A stretch of 64,000 nucleotides of DNA from NCBI RefSeq assembly GCF_032854445.1, contig NC_088301.1:40907187-40971186 (forward strand), in the 5' to 3' direction. Shown one piece after another: positions 1 through 10,870 of the stretch (within the stretch, counting starts at the first letter, position 1; every line of letters begins with the position of its first letter). The translations under genes were made by a program, and so were the position numbers. The notes beneath the pieces were generated by a model. The model ran no database searches. It was not told the origin of the DNA and saw only the letters and a list, made by a program, of their open reading frames with translations. The stretch is from Liolophura sinensis (taxonomy: Eukaryota; Mollusca; Polyplacophora; Chitonida; Chitonidae).

Positions 1-107
1 CTTCCCACTTACGGCTGGAGAGGAAGCCAGACAGCGACCGCATTGGTGAGAGACTCCTGGGTCATTACGCTGTGCTAGTGCGCTAACCAACTGAGCCACT
101 GAGGTCC
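1..107 (-). repeat. tRNA-derived SINE (family A), cut by window edge
   Basis: Read on the minus strand, the head is tRNA-like: an A-box-like stretch (TGGCTCAGTTGGTTAGCGC) is followed by the phrase 'gtaatgacccaggag' and 'ctctcaccaatg'. The same phrases occur in the copies at 1731-1995 and 61644-61870. The 3' part lies beyond the left edge. Confidence 0.7.
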
Positions 108-1200
108 CGTCCTTGTGCAGAAAGCATTGCACTGTATCTTAATATGTCGATAGCCATGACCTGTCAGGAACAGCATTATTCACAACTGTACCAGTCGACT
201 GTATCTGCATATCCCATATAGTGATTCTACTATAGAGTGTAGAAGTACATTTGGCTTGGTAACAATGTTATTGCAGTGCATGAGTGTTGGAAAGCGTGAA
301 TGGGTACTGGTAGCTCTGAAATTTTGTGGCAATTTTTCCATCACACCTTTCACATTATCAGTTATGGATACCTGAAGTTGTGGATGGTGCTTCACCATAA
401 TTCTAAAATACTTTGTGTGCCATGGAAACTTAATCATCAACTATCAAATTAAAAGCTACATGATGTTTTGTAAGTTAACCAGTTGTCACTGTTTTGGCAG
501 TTTTATTGTGTGCATGTCACAAAAATCTGACTGCGCTGGTAGCACTGTTTGAGTAGTCTAACATTCGTTGAAGACTACATGCAAGTCTTCCATCAATATG
601 GAGTGCGGCGTACTCTGTAGACGTCACATGTAATTGGTTAACAAGTTGCCAAAGGTCGGTGGTTTATACCTGCACTCCACCGATTCCTCACTCATAAAAC
701 TGAGAGCCACCAAGCAATATGAAAGTGGTACAGTCATTGGTTGACTATTCCAGCTCAAATGGCAAAGCTCCAGGGGCTACCTAGGTGTTTTATTCCTTTT
801 TTTTTTTCTTTTTTTGCTGAAAAGTAGTATGGCCATCACCATATTGGCCATACTGCTTCCAACGCCTCTGCCATGTATACTTCAGTACCAAGAAACAACA
901 GGTGGAAATAATAAAATTATATGAATGAAACAGAGGTAGCACCATGATTCAAAGGATTAATGAAAAAATTCTGATAAGTCCTGAAAAATAAAATCTTCAG
1001 CAATCATTGTGAAATTTTCCTGATGTGATAATATTCCTTTCTTGATGACCAATCTGGCAGACATGATGTCTAGTGAGGCAGTTCTGCTACAATGGCTGTT
1101 AAAGTGTGCCTCATTTTATTAAACTCCATTGTAAACATCAACGTGAATAGGTAATGTAGCTTGTTTGTAATGGTGATCTAGTTTTTGTGGTTGAAATAAG

Positions 1201-1203
<3 letters not shown>

Positions 1204-1242
<39 letters not shown>

Positions 1243-1243
1243 C
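1204..1243. repeat. Microsatellite (AT)n(AC)n
   Basis: A run of AT dinucleotides passes directly into a run of AC dinucleotides, about 40 bases in total. This compound simple repeat is likely to be polymorphic in length. Confidence 0.9.
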
Positions 1244-1730
1244 TTTTTGTGGCACAAATAATACCTGATATAGCAGGCTAGTCACACTACTATTGTCACT
1301 GGATAAAGGTATAAAGATCTTGTCCTACGTGGGAAGATCTGCCAGCAACCTGTGGATGGTCATGGGTAATGAAAAAATGCATGGTATCTTACATGTTAAA
1401 TCCCATTTCTGTTACCTTATCTAAAGTATCTTTGGCTTCGCACTACTCGTGAAAAGTGACTGTGCATGGTTTTGTACACATTTATGTACCTCTCAATGTA
1501 AACAAGACCTCTATCACAAGTTCACAATTTGGTAAACGTTGAAGGTGTAGGTACATAAAGATGATGTATACAAGGCACATATTAATGTTCCTGTGCAAAT
1601 TTTTTACTGTACACTTATTGTGTGCATCTGGTACAAATATTTTTTGCTTTTAGAGATTATTGCTGGCTGAAAAAAAAAAACAACTTTACATCTTATAGGC
1701 ATACATATTTTTAACCGTTAGGAGCTGGGT

Positions 1731-1995
1731 GGGGTCTCAGTGGCCAAGAGGGGTGAGCACACCAGCACTGCACAATGAACCAGGTGCCTCTCACCAATGT
1801 GGTGGCTGTGAGTTCAAGTCCAGCTCATGCTGGCTTCCTTTCTGGCCATAAGTGCAAAGGTTTTGCAACAACCTGCAGATGGTTGTGTGTTTCCCTAGGC
1901 TCTACACGGTTTCTCCCACCATGATGATGGAGGCCGTTGTATAAGTGAAATATTCTTGAGTATGGCATAAAACACCAATCAAGTAAATAAATAAA
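1731..1995 (+). repeat. tRNA-derived SINE (family A), nearly full length
   Basis: The copy starts with a tRNA-like head. A B-box-like segment (GTGAGTTCAAGTCC) sits in the middle. It is followed by 'cagctcatgctggcttcc', a body with 'ctgcagatggttgtg' and 'tctcccacc', and a tail reading 'gtgaaatattcttgagtat' then 'aacaccaatcaa' and an A/T-rich end of the form (AAATA)n. It shares its tail with copies at 4021, 4900, 18282, 31738, 33960, 48043 and 54173. Confidence 0.8.
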
Positions 1996-2239
1996 AGTTG
2001 GGAAATCGTAAAATGAGATATGTTAGACAAATCTATCACAACTGAACTACTTAAGCTGTGGACAATTCCAAAGTTTCCATATATACACAGGGATCAATTG
2101 TGGATTCGCCAGTTCTTGGCCCGTACGCATCGAATTCGGTAAAAAGTCTGGGATTGGTATGACTGTGTCTCTAAAGCTGCCAAAATCATATTATGTTGAC
2201 TTCACTACCACCACAAACGTCAATGCTTTCAATCGACGG

Positions 2240-2600
2240 TGATCGGCCCTATAGCATAGTTGGTAGAGCGTCCGCTTTGGGAGAGATCGATCCAGGGTCA
2301 ATCCTGGGCTGAGTCAAACCTAAGACTTTAAAAGAGGAAGTTGTTACTTCCTCGCTTGGCGTTCAGCATGAATGGGATAGTGCAATGACTGGTTGACCCA
2401 TATCAGTATAATGGTTCAGGCGGGGCAGCTTACTTGCCTCCGGTAAGGCGTCTCATTGAAGCAGCACTAGATAAAAGAACGGTGGAAATCCATCCTGCAA
2501 AAAGGAGGCACATTACCTGCACTCTAAGGATTCCTTCGTCGTCATATAACTGAAAAATTGTTAAGTACGAAGTTAAACACCAAGCACTCACTCACTGACT
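2240..2600 (+). repeat. tRNA-derived SINE (family B)
   Basis: The tRNA-like head has an A box (TAGCATAGTTGGTAGAGCG) and a B box (GATCCAGGGTCAATCC). An unrelated body of about 230 bases follows. The tail reads 'aaaattgttaagtacgaag' then 'ttaaacaccaagcactcac', with a CACT-type simple repeat at the end. The tail resembles that of family A, which suggests both use a related LINE partner; that is an inference. Confidence 0.7.
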
Positions 2601-2815
2601 CATTTGACGGTGAAATTTATTCTTTTGAGATGTTCATACCATTTGAACCTTGTACTGATAGAGCTACCTATGTTAATTAACAGACTTGTTGACATCGGCC
2701 GCTCATCAGTCAGAACATGCCTGGGTGCCCATTAACAATATCTTTAACATAAGGCATCGTACTAGTAAAAGCAGCCAGTGACAACCAAAAAGGAGTTAAT
2801 CACACTGAACAACAA

Positions 2816-2821
2816 TTTATT
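2816..2821 (-). terminator. Candidate IQUB polyadenylation signal
   Basis: AATAAA on the minus strand, about 570 bases past the IQUB stop codon at 3392. It implies a 3' UTR over roughly 2800-3391. I saw no closer canonical hexamer, but weaker variants could be used. Confidence 0.4.
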
Positions 2822-3391
2822 AAAATTATAAGTATGTTCACATCCACTGTCGCATTATTAAAAAAAAAAAAAATTTCCATCAGATACCAAGAAAAGTTGG
2901 CTTGCTGGCTTGCTGCTGTAGGCTACATTAATACTAGTATTGATGTGAATGATGGCCTTAAAAAAGTTGAACTATACAAAAATGACAAGATGCATAGAAA
3001 AATAGGAGAATTCACACAAACTGCAATTCACCTCCCACAGGATATTTATATCAATGAGACAATAACTTAGTTTTGCGCAAATTATTATTAAAATTCTATG
3101 TATGTTTGCTACATAGCAACAACTTTCTCTCATCCATCTGCACTTTTTACAGGTAACACTCCAAAAAAAATTATCACTACTCTGTTTTGCTGAGTGAAAA
3201 CGAAAGAAAAATAAATCCACTACATAAATGTCCAGCAATCAATACAAGAACAACATTAGGTGAAACTGCCTGCAGTTATATCAACAAACAGTATTCATTT
3301 TATATAATTCAATCTATTCATAAACACAATATTCACAGAAAAAAAAAACATTAAGAGAAAACATTCAAAAAGTGCAATTCATCTGATGGAG

Positions 3392-6300
3392 TTAGGCCTT
3401 TGTTTGACTGAGGGGGAGACCATGTCCTGCCACTGAAGGACCACGGGGTTGGTGCTTCTGATTTAACTTCAACCTTAGGTGTTCAACCATGCCAGGTAGG
3501 CGAGAAAAGTAGTTCTTAGCCAGCGTGTGCTTCTGTAGAATTTTCTGCATAAATACTTGGCCATATCCCTGGAAACACAAAACAGGTAGTTTATAGTAGC
3601 TTTTCACTGAAAATTACCTAATAAAAACAAGAGCAATTTCCTTAAGAAATATGAAGATATGAAAAAAACTTCATGATATATTACCTGCAAATATCTTATT
3701 GAACAAGACTCTGATATAAACCGAAAACTTACTTCTTCTAAACTTTCCAATTTTTCATGGGCTGCCATCTCATCTTTGGTCAACAGGATACAATTCCAAG
3801 GGGACCACTCCTGGTGTTTGTCCCAGCGGCCCAAGACCAGGTCATAGAGGTCATCCCAGGAGCTCAGTGAACTCTGACCTGACCAAATGTTCTCCACCAG
3901 GTAGCGAAGGTCATTCTCCTGCAATAAAAATGAACACATTATAACAATGTAGTGGATTCACAATAACCAATGTTGAGCCAATTAAAGATTTCCATAAGAC
4001 TTTCAAGTGAATGAAGAGTTGATTTATTTATCTGATTGGTGTTTTGCGCCGTACTTAAGAATACTTCACCTATATGATAACATTATGCTGGGAGTATTAT
4101 GTAGAATAAGTTTTCAAAATTTCACAACTTCACTAAACTGTTTCACTGTACCTCCTTAGGGACTTAATCACTTGATTTTGAACACCCACCTTCAGCAGGA
4201 AAGCAATGCTTGATCCATCTCTGTGACTCTCCTCCTGTCGTCGCAGACTCTTCAGGAGGTAGCGGTAGTGGCTGTAATCCTGTCGAGTTCGGCCATCATT
4301 GTCAGTCTTCACACAGCGATGGCACTTGCCCACATTACGTGAATTGGAGGAGAGTGAAAACTCTGTAGAGGGGAGGTAGCTGTTGCAGCTTGGACAGAAA
4401 TATATGTTTTTACGCATTGTTGTCGGGTCCTGTGGCACCTACAATGGAGGACAACAATACATTAACATTAGGAATCATCCACTTGGTACGTACAGAAAAA
4501 TCATCCACCTTCCTCCATTGTTTAAGAGTTGTGACTATATTTTCACATCATGGTATCACATGAAACATGTGCACCTTTGTCAGAAAATTATTGACAGAAA
4601 CTGGTATCATAATATGGCTTTAGTAAGCACTGAGTTTGAGTTAATTGTCATAAGGTAGTAATCTACAAAAAGAAGACAAACCTTGAGGAGAGAGGCTGCC
4701 TCTGGGTTGAATGTGGGTGTTTTGATGTACTGTAAGAAAAGGGTAGAAATTCTCTTGCGCAGTCCCTCAAGATTCGAATCCCTGACCCCACGCATTAGTA
4801 AATCTGCCTCCCTGTCAATTAGCTCAATTATCTCTTGAGTCAGCTTACAGTCATGTTCCTGAGGAGGCAAAAAGACACAATGATGGGTAATAATGTGACA
4901 CAGGCTTCATCCCACCCTAATGATTGACGCTGTTGTATAAGTGAAATGTGCTTGAGTATGAGTAATATTGTGCATAAAACCCAAATCAAATGAATAAATG
5001 AAATAGACATATTCATAAAAATAGACATGGAAAGAGATTTTTACAGTATGGGAAAATCCAAGTGTCTAGCTAGTTTTAACTGACTGAAAGACTTTTAATA
5101 TATTCTGTCGTATAATTCTTTCAATAACTCTTATTACCTTCACAGTGTGCTTTAGAGTCAGCAGTACATCCAACCGCTCATCCTGAGTCAGATATTTCAT
5201 ATTAATGCTGTTGTAGATGTCCTTCAGTTCCCGTGCCCGGATTGTGAAAGGTGTGTCCATTTCTGTATACTTCCCATCATAGGCCTTCCAACGTTTGGGT
5301 GCAGCAGCCTGAGTGGAGACGAAGTTCAAATGAGAGTAACTGATACTGTAACGCATGTGCTGAATGACGAAATCAGTTTTGTTCAAAACAGCTGTACATA
5401 AATGATTTTTCTCAATAAATGTTCTTACATTACACTTCACAAAAGAGTGGCCAGTGCCTTTTACTGGTTCTATTCATACTACCTTGTCAAGGAAGCCTTG
5501 TACTCTCTTCTCCTTGTTTTCCCCATCTGCCTCCAACTTGTGGCGGCCTATGGCTGCAATTAACTGACTCTCCTGCTCCAACAACATATACAAGGCTGCT
5601 TTCCGTTCTGCTCCATCTAGCTCAGAGTTGATCCTCTCAAGTTCCTCTTTCCTCCATTCTGAAATTAAAAAATGAACAAGTTGTGACAGAAAACAAGTTG
5701 GTGTCATACAAAGTCAGTGTGGTGGACCGATTAGAATAAACACAACTGAAACCTTAACAGCTCACACATCACTGCAGAGGCTGGAAAAGATTAAATGAAG
5801 AATTACTCAATATGAATCCGTCCACAAAAGAGCATTTACTCAGGCAAATAAATGTCCTAAGATATTACTTCTGGATCTAAAACTTATTTCAGTGGGATAT
5901 CATCTTTCCCTTCAAACACATCTGAAACACCTTTCTGACTAATATAACAGATAGAACCTTCATAATTAAGCAAAATGAGTAACTTAGCCAATGGTGATTA
6001 ACTGTATTCTCCAAAACAGATGGAGGTATACTCACTCTCTAAAGCGTGGTACAATAAATCAAAGTCTTCTTTTGTTTTAGGATTCATTCTCCTTTCGAAT
6101 TCTTTTCGGATTCTGTTTTCCTTTTCTTTCTTCTTTCGAATTTCTTCTTGTCTCTCAAATTCTATTCTGCGTTCTTTATCTTCACGCAAAGATTGAACAG
6201 ATCTCTTGGCCAGCCATCGACGATAATATTTTTGTAGGATTATAATCTGATACAAACGGAAGAAACAGAATCATTAAAACATTGAAAATTATCTATGTAG

Positions 6301-8500
6301 TTCAGTATGACTGCCTGATGATTCAACCTTGAAAAAGTAAAAATTAAGTTAATTCCCCTCATTGCCTAAAGCAACTTTCATCTAGTCCTCCACATATATG
6401 CCACATTTCACAGCCAAACCCACTTAGTGAAACAATTTTCAACTCCTAAAATCTCAATCTCTAACCTTTTTGAGGATGTAATCATGATGCTCTTCTGCTG
6501 TTGTGTAATGGCCTGGAACAACTAACTTGTCTTCCATATTGCTGACATACACGCCTACTTTTGTCATCTGTGTTGCCATGTTGTTGAAAGTTTGCTGGAC
6601 TTGGTGCCGAAGCTGAACAGTCTGCGTGTCTCTGCAAAATTTTTCCACCGCTGACACTGGACGCTGCTTCTGGACTGTCTGTGCTGATGCGTGATGGAAC
6701 TCGACGCCAGTCTGCTTGTGCCGATACCCACCCATATAAGTTTTCTTCCGAGAGGCTCTCTCAATTTCCACCACCACATCACTGAATCCTCCACTATCTG
6801 CAAAAGTGTATATTATCTTGCATAAAAAAATGCAAGTAAGAGAAGCTTTTCAAATGATGCAATAACAAAAAGAAATACATACATACCGTGTATATATTTG
6901 TTCAATTCAGAAAAATACAACTTAGTCATGTCATTGTATCACACCAATTGAAAACAGATTTTCGCTGGGTATCTTACCATTTTGAACTCTCACTGTAATT
7001 ACATCTGGCATGTGATAATCCACCTGTGGGCGAAACGTCTTGATTGGAGTGTTGATGGGATCAGCTGATTGCATTTCCAACTGTACAGTGCCATTCGGAC
7101 CAACTCCTAGTTCAGCTAAGGTGGTGGTATCTGTCATATTTTTCCCTAAAAGACATGTCACATATATTTTAAATAGTTCTTAAATTCAATACAACTGTTA
7201 TCACAAAAGACAACATCAGCCTCCAATATCAATACTACTTCACTAATCTTATATACTTTAGATTGTACATTTTACATGTGTTATTAAATCTTACCATCAA
7301 ACATGAGGAGAATCAAATCAGCTGGCATCTTGAGCTCAGTGGCAAAATGATTCTTTAGCTCTTTCAGTGTCTGACCCAGCATACAAGCCATGGTTGCTAC
7401 CTGTCCAGTCGGCATGAGTACAAATTTAACTGTAAAAAGACATGACAAATGTAAAACAAATACCTTGGTGTGGCACAGATTAGTATATTCTATTACTCTG
7501 ATACATTGTAACGTTCATCATCTTAAAAAAATATCACACATCCACAGCTACATTCCTACTTCACTGCACACATTTTCTCTTTGACTTAACAATATTTCAT
7601 ATGTACATAAATCAATGGCCTGCTATTAAACCCGACCGTATATATGCACTGTATGTGTACACGAATGTTTTACTTGCTCATGCAAGTGTGTGAAACACTA
7701 AAAGCATTTCACTCACTATGAACTATATATATGTCAAACAACTGGCATAACATATCAAATAGTAGTCTGTATAGTAAGACATGCTGTGCTCAAAAGTTCT
7801 TACTTTTAACACTTTAGACTAAACATGTTTTTTTAGAGAGAGCCAGGGTCCTAGAGTACAAACCTGTAGCTGTGGCCTCCATAGACACCTCAGGGGGAGG
7901 GGATGGTGCATGAGGGTCCACTTCATGCTTCTCAGTACTTTCCTCTGTGACTGTGCCTACATTGTCCACAACAGGTGTTGTGGTTGGTACAGATATTTTA
8001 TCATCATCATTGGTTACTTCTCTAGTGCCTCGTATAGATTCCTGTTTTGGTGTTTCTTCTTTATCATCATCTCCACCATTTTTATTCTCCCTCTTGTATT
8101 CGTTTTCCATGGGCTGTTCTGTGTCGTGCACCCCGGTTTCCACACTTTTTAGATCTCCAGCTTCGTTCACTTTTGCTGGTTCTTCATCCATTATTTGTTC
8201 ACTTTCATTCCCATCACTCTTAGCCTCAGCTGTTTCTTCTGCTTCATTTAGTGCTGTTTCTTCCGTCCCAGTTACTACTTCTTCTGTCCCATTTACTGCT
8301 ATTTCTTCTGCCTCGGTTACTGCTATTTCTTCTGCCCCAGTTTCTGCTACTTCTTCTGTCCCAGTTTCTGCTACTTCTTCTGTCCCAGTTGCTGCTTCTA
8401 TTTCTTCCTCATTACCAGGTGTTTCAATTTGTGCTTCAGTTGTTTCTTCTTGTACATCTTTTTCTTCCTGAAGAATTTCATTTGTCCCTTCCTCAGCCAT
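3392..8500 (-). CDS. IQUB: IQ and ubiquitin-like domain-containing protein (IQUB), 11 coding exons
   Basis: Radial-spoke protein of motile cilia and sperm flagella (Chlamydomonas FAP253 family). Exons in transcript order: 7864-8500, 7295-7429, 6978-7145, 6466-6797, 6036-6246, 5483-5658, 5138-5308, 4682-4858, 4190-4438, 3733-3918, 3392-3568. All introns are GT-AG, and the sum of 2619 nt keeps one frame (872 residues; human is about 791). Residues 1-212 are an acidic, low-complexity region with an E/A/T-rich repeat, and this accounts for the extra length. The ubiquitin-like fold covers about 213-312 ([10 protein letters not shown] to VQLEMQS). An IQ motif starts near 425 ([12 protein letters not shown]), followed by a charged helix. 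Near 676-712 a conserved pair of CxxC knuckles (FCPSC, KCHRC) may bind zinc. The C-terminus has [20 protein letters not shown] and ILLTKDE, as in human IQUB. The start is the first ATG of the open frame. The last about 40 residues diverge from human. Confidence 0.93.
4021..4093 (-). repeat. SINE-A 3' fragment in IQUB intron
   Basis: Only the tail remains (minus strand): the 'aacaccaatc' end, the 'tacggcgcaaa' stretch and part of the 'cagcataatg' body. It lies between the IQUB exons at 3733-3918 and 4190-4438. Confidence 0.6.
4900..5003 (+). repeat. SINE-A 3' fragment in IQUB intron
   Basis: Plus-strand tail fragment with 'catcccaccctaatga', 'gttgtataagtgaaatg' and the AAATGAATAAATG end. It lies in the intron between IQUB exons 4682-4858 and 5138-5308. 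Confidence 0.6.
8229..8393 (-). repeat. Coding 24-bp minisatellite in IQUB exon 1
   Basis: Seven tandem units of 24 nt (one is 21 nt) lie in frame inside the first IQUB coding exon. Each encodes an eight-residue motif close to TGTEEVAE. The two central units differ by very few bases, which suggests recent turnover. Unit lengths are multiples of three, so copy-number change does not break the frame. Confidence 0.8.
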
Positions 8501-9689
8501 TTTCAAAATATTTTCACCTGCTGACGACAGAATCGGGTAAAATTTCTTACTTATTAGTCATTAAATAGTTATTATACACACAACTGAAATGAGAAAATGT
8601 TTTTCTTTACTTGGGCATTGATGGACAAAAGACCTTGTAACCTTTGGCAAAAAAACATAAAAAAATTAACATTCATAAATTACATTAAAATGTAGAATTG
8701 CCAAATAAGCCATTTTTACATCGTGTGAGTTATCAAATTCAATTTGTCAAAAGAAAATATCCGAAACACAAGATATATTACAAGTTGTGAAATTTGACTA
8801 CTTTGTGAAAATTGCTACGTGTAAACATGGTATAGGAAATAGAGCAGTTAGAGCCTGTTTTCATCTGAAGAGTTAATGTAATAAGTTGCATTGTGCAAAT
8901 ATGACTTTCAGTGATTTAATATTTATTTATTTATGAAATCAGGGCTCAAAATAAACATTGTTATTGGTCCTTGGCCTGTGGCATTTTGGTTGTGCCAGTA
9001 AAGTTAAGCAAGCCATGTCCTAGATATAATTACCAAACACTTTATTTGTTTTTTTATAATTCAAACCCCAGGTTCTGCCAGCTGTGTAACAGCTAACAAT
9101 TTAAGCACAGTAGCACTGTAAGTATTACAATTAGCTTATTCAAAGCTTGAGTGACCATGATACAGTGTACATATCACGCTACATTTTCAACAATTAAAAA
9201 CATGTTTTTGAAAATGATTCCAATAAACATTGATAGTTCAATTGTTCTTTACAAAGAATGACTTAATAACTGAAAACAAATGCATCATTAAACAAGTAAC
9301 CAGGAAAGCCAGGGTTTTAGTCGCATGTAGTTTGACCCCAGATGGATCACTATTTCGCATTTGTAAATTTCACCATGTAATAACACATATAACACATACA
9401 GACCCTACATTAACTGAAATTATTTAAACAAATTTCCAACTCAAGACAATGCAAACAGATAAAAGAGTAACTGCCTAAAAGGCATGAAATTCTATCACTA
9501 CATTCAACTACAACTTACAAATAATACACAGCAGACATGTACTGGTAAATGCTGTAACAGTACCAGTGACCGATCGAGTTCACGTTCAGCTTCACTACTT
9601 TCCACTAGCAACTACAGCTTATCAAGTGAATGCAAGTCCGAAGGTACCACTTTTTAACAACAAGAAAACCTGAAAAGACGATGTCTCAC

Positions 9690-9800
9690 CCTGGTCTTGT
9701 TCGATGTTATTTTGTGTTTCTTGACAGCTTATGTCAAAGTTTCTCTCCGAAACACCTGAGTAGCCATGACAGGTAGCGTGTAGATTGTTTAATCGTGACG
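9690..9800 (-). other. Probable IQUB 5' UTR exon
   Basis: Inferred, not proven. On the minus strand a good donor (AGG|GTGAGA, donor at 9689) ends a stretch beginning just left of the CRE/X-box region. A matching acceptor-like AG lies around 8515-8525, just upstream of the ATG at 8500. The transcription start itself cannot be fixed from sequence. Confidence 0.35.
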
Positions 9801-9875
9801 TCACAGTTACCAAGGCCCTCTAAACTTACAATGATACGCTAGCTGTCATTGGCCAAGCTGTGGATTTTATCCAAT
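9796..9875. promoter_or_regulatory. Putative bidirectional IQUB/DNAH12 promoter elements
   Basis: A perfect CRE palindrome (TGACGTCA) occupies 9796-9803. A partial RFX X-box follows at 9806-9819: GTTACC, spacer AA, GGCCCT. Its first half-site is a consensus match; the second matches 3 of 6 positions. Two CCAAT elements in opposite orientation lie at 9848-9852 (ATTGG) and 9871-9875 (CCAAT). The region separates the first exons of two divergently transcribed ciliary genes. RFX factors are known master regulators of ciliary genes, so the X-box is meaningful in this context, but it is not a full match. Confidence 0.5.
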
Positions 9876-9899
9876 CGAGAGCCGTCTATTATGTTACAC

Positions 9900-10078
9900 C
9901 GGCTGGTCGTTAGGATGCAAGCCACAGTCGACTTCCTTAGCGACCAGATGTTTGACGTTTTAAGTGAAATTACTCGGAAAATTCTGAATTGAAAAATATT
10001 GAACGAATGCTTTGGCTATAAACCTCGTGTTCACATTGAGTGGACACATATTACCGTTAAGTCGACAGGTTTCTCAAG
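9900..10078 (+). other. Probable DNAH12 5' UTR exon
   Basis: A strong donor (CAAG|GTAAGG) at 10078/10079 lies upstream of the exon that begins exactly at the start codon (acceptor CTTACAG|ATG at 10871). A noncoding first exon is therefore required. Its left edge is uncertain and I placed it only roughly. Confidence 0.45.
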
Positions 10079-10870
10079 GTAAGGGAAAAATATATGGCCA
10101 GGTGACAAAGACGCGACATGTGCATTTGTGACAAGCTTCTGCGTGTGCTGACAATGACGAAGTCTTATTTTTTAGTTTTCCTTTTCTGTTTCCTTCAGTC
10201 CAACGAATTATTGTTATAAAAAATATAATTCTGTACAGCCAGGTGATGAATGAATTTTGAAGTTTTTACCATACTTTGTAAACATTGATTAGGCCTTGGC
10301 CTTACAGCCACTGTCTCTGTTACCGTTTAGACTATTGTACTTATTAATGCTAGGTAGATACCGGACAGTGTGCTTTATTTGTGTTGACATTTTGTGAAAT
10401 CGATGTATTTGTGTGCAAGCAGTAGGCTTTATTTACTGTAAACAGTGCTTGAAAACAGTCTACAGATTGCAGTGATAAACATTGTATTAATAAAATTAAT
10501 CATGTCATGTTTGAACATAATGCCATCATGTATTCTGTTTTATATTAGAATAGCCTGTTAATTTTATAAGTGGTTTATGCTGAGCACATTGTTGATTACT
10601 CCACTCACTTCAGTTTTATCCACCCATAAACCAGGTTACCATCATTTTCTTTGTGATATTTCAAAACAACATACTTTCAAGTTTTGCATCTCATTAAACT
10701 TCAGTTTGATTTCTGCTGTGTTAGAGCTTTCTGCAGTAAGAAGTTTACAGTTTCTAATGATGTTAAATGTGATATCATCTAGTCTGAAAGAGGATTTATT
10801 TTACTGACTAATTGTTTTCACATTGGTTTCTTTTATTTGTTACTGTTAAATAATTACTATCACCTTACAG

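Larger units (their letters stand above)
108..2815. other. Gene-free left flank with repeats
   Basis: I found no coding exon here. The stretch holds a degenerate repeat-like piece around 640-790, an AT/AC microsatellite at 1204-1243, a SINE-A copy at 1731-1995 and a SINE-B copy at about 2240-2600. The short open frames in it have no recognisable protein content. It lies downstream of the IQUB 3' end. Confidence 0.5.

Noticed and set aside
2240-2320. Possible tRNA gene (A and B boxes present)
   Set aside because: No acceptor stem or cloverleaf can be drawn, and the sequence continues into a SINE body and tail, so it is a SINE head.
2834-3070. Plus-strand open frame of 78 codons
   Set aside because: It begins beside the probable IQUB polyadenylation signal and a poly-A run, overlaps the antisense of the likely IQUB 3' UTR, and has no recognisable content.
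7947-8471. Long plus-strand open frame of 174 codons rich in S, V and P
   Set aside because: It is the antisense shadow of the IQUB acidic first exon; the 24-base repeat removes stops in several frames.
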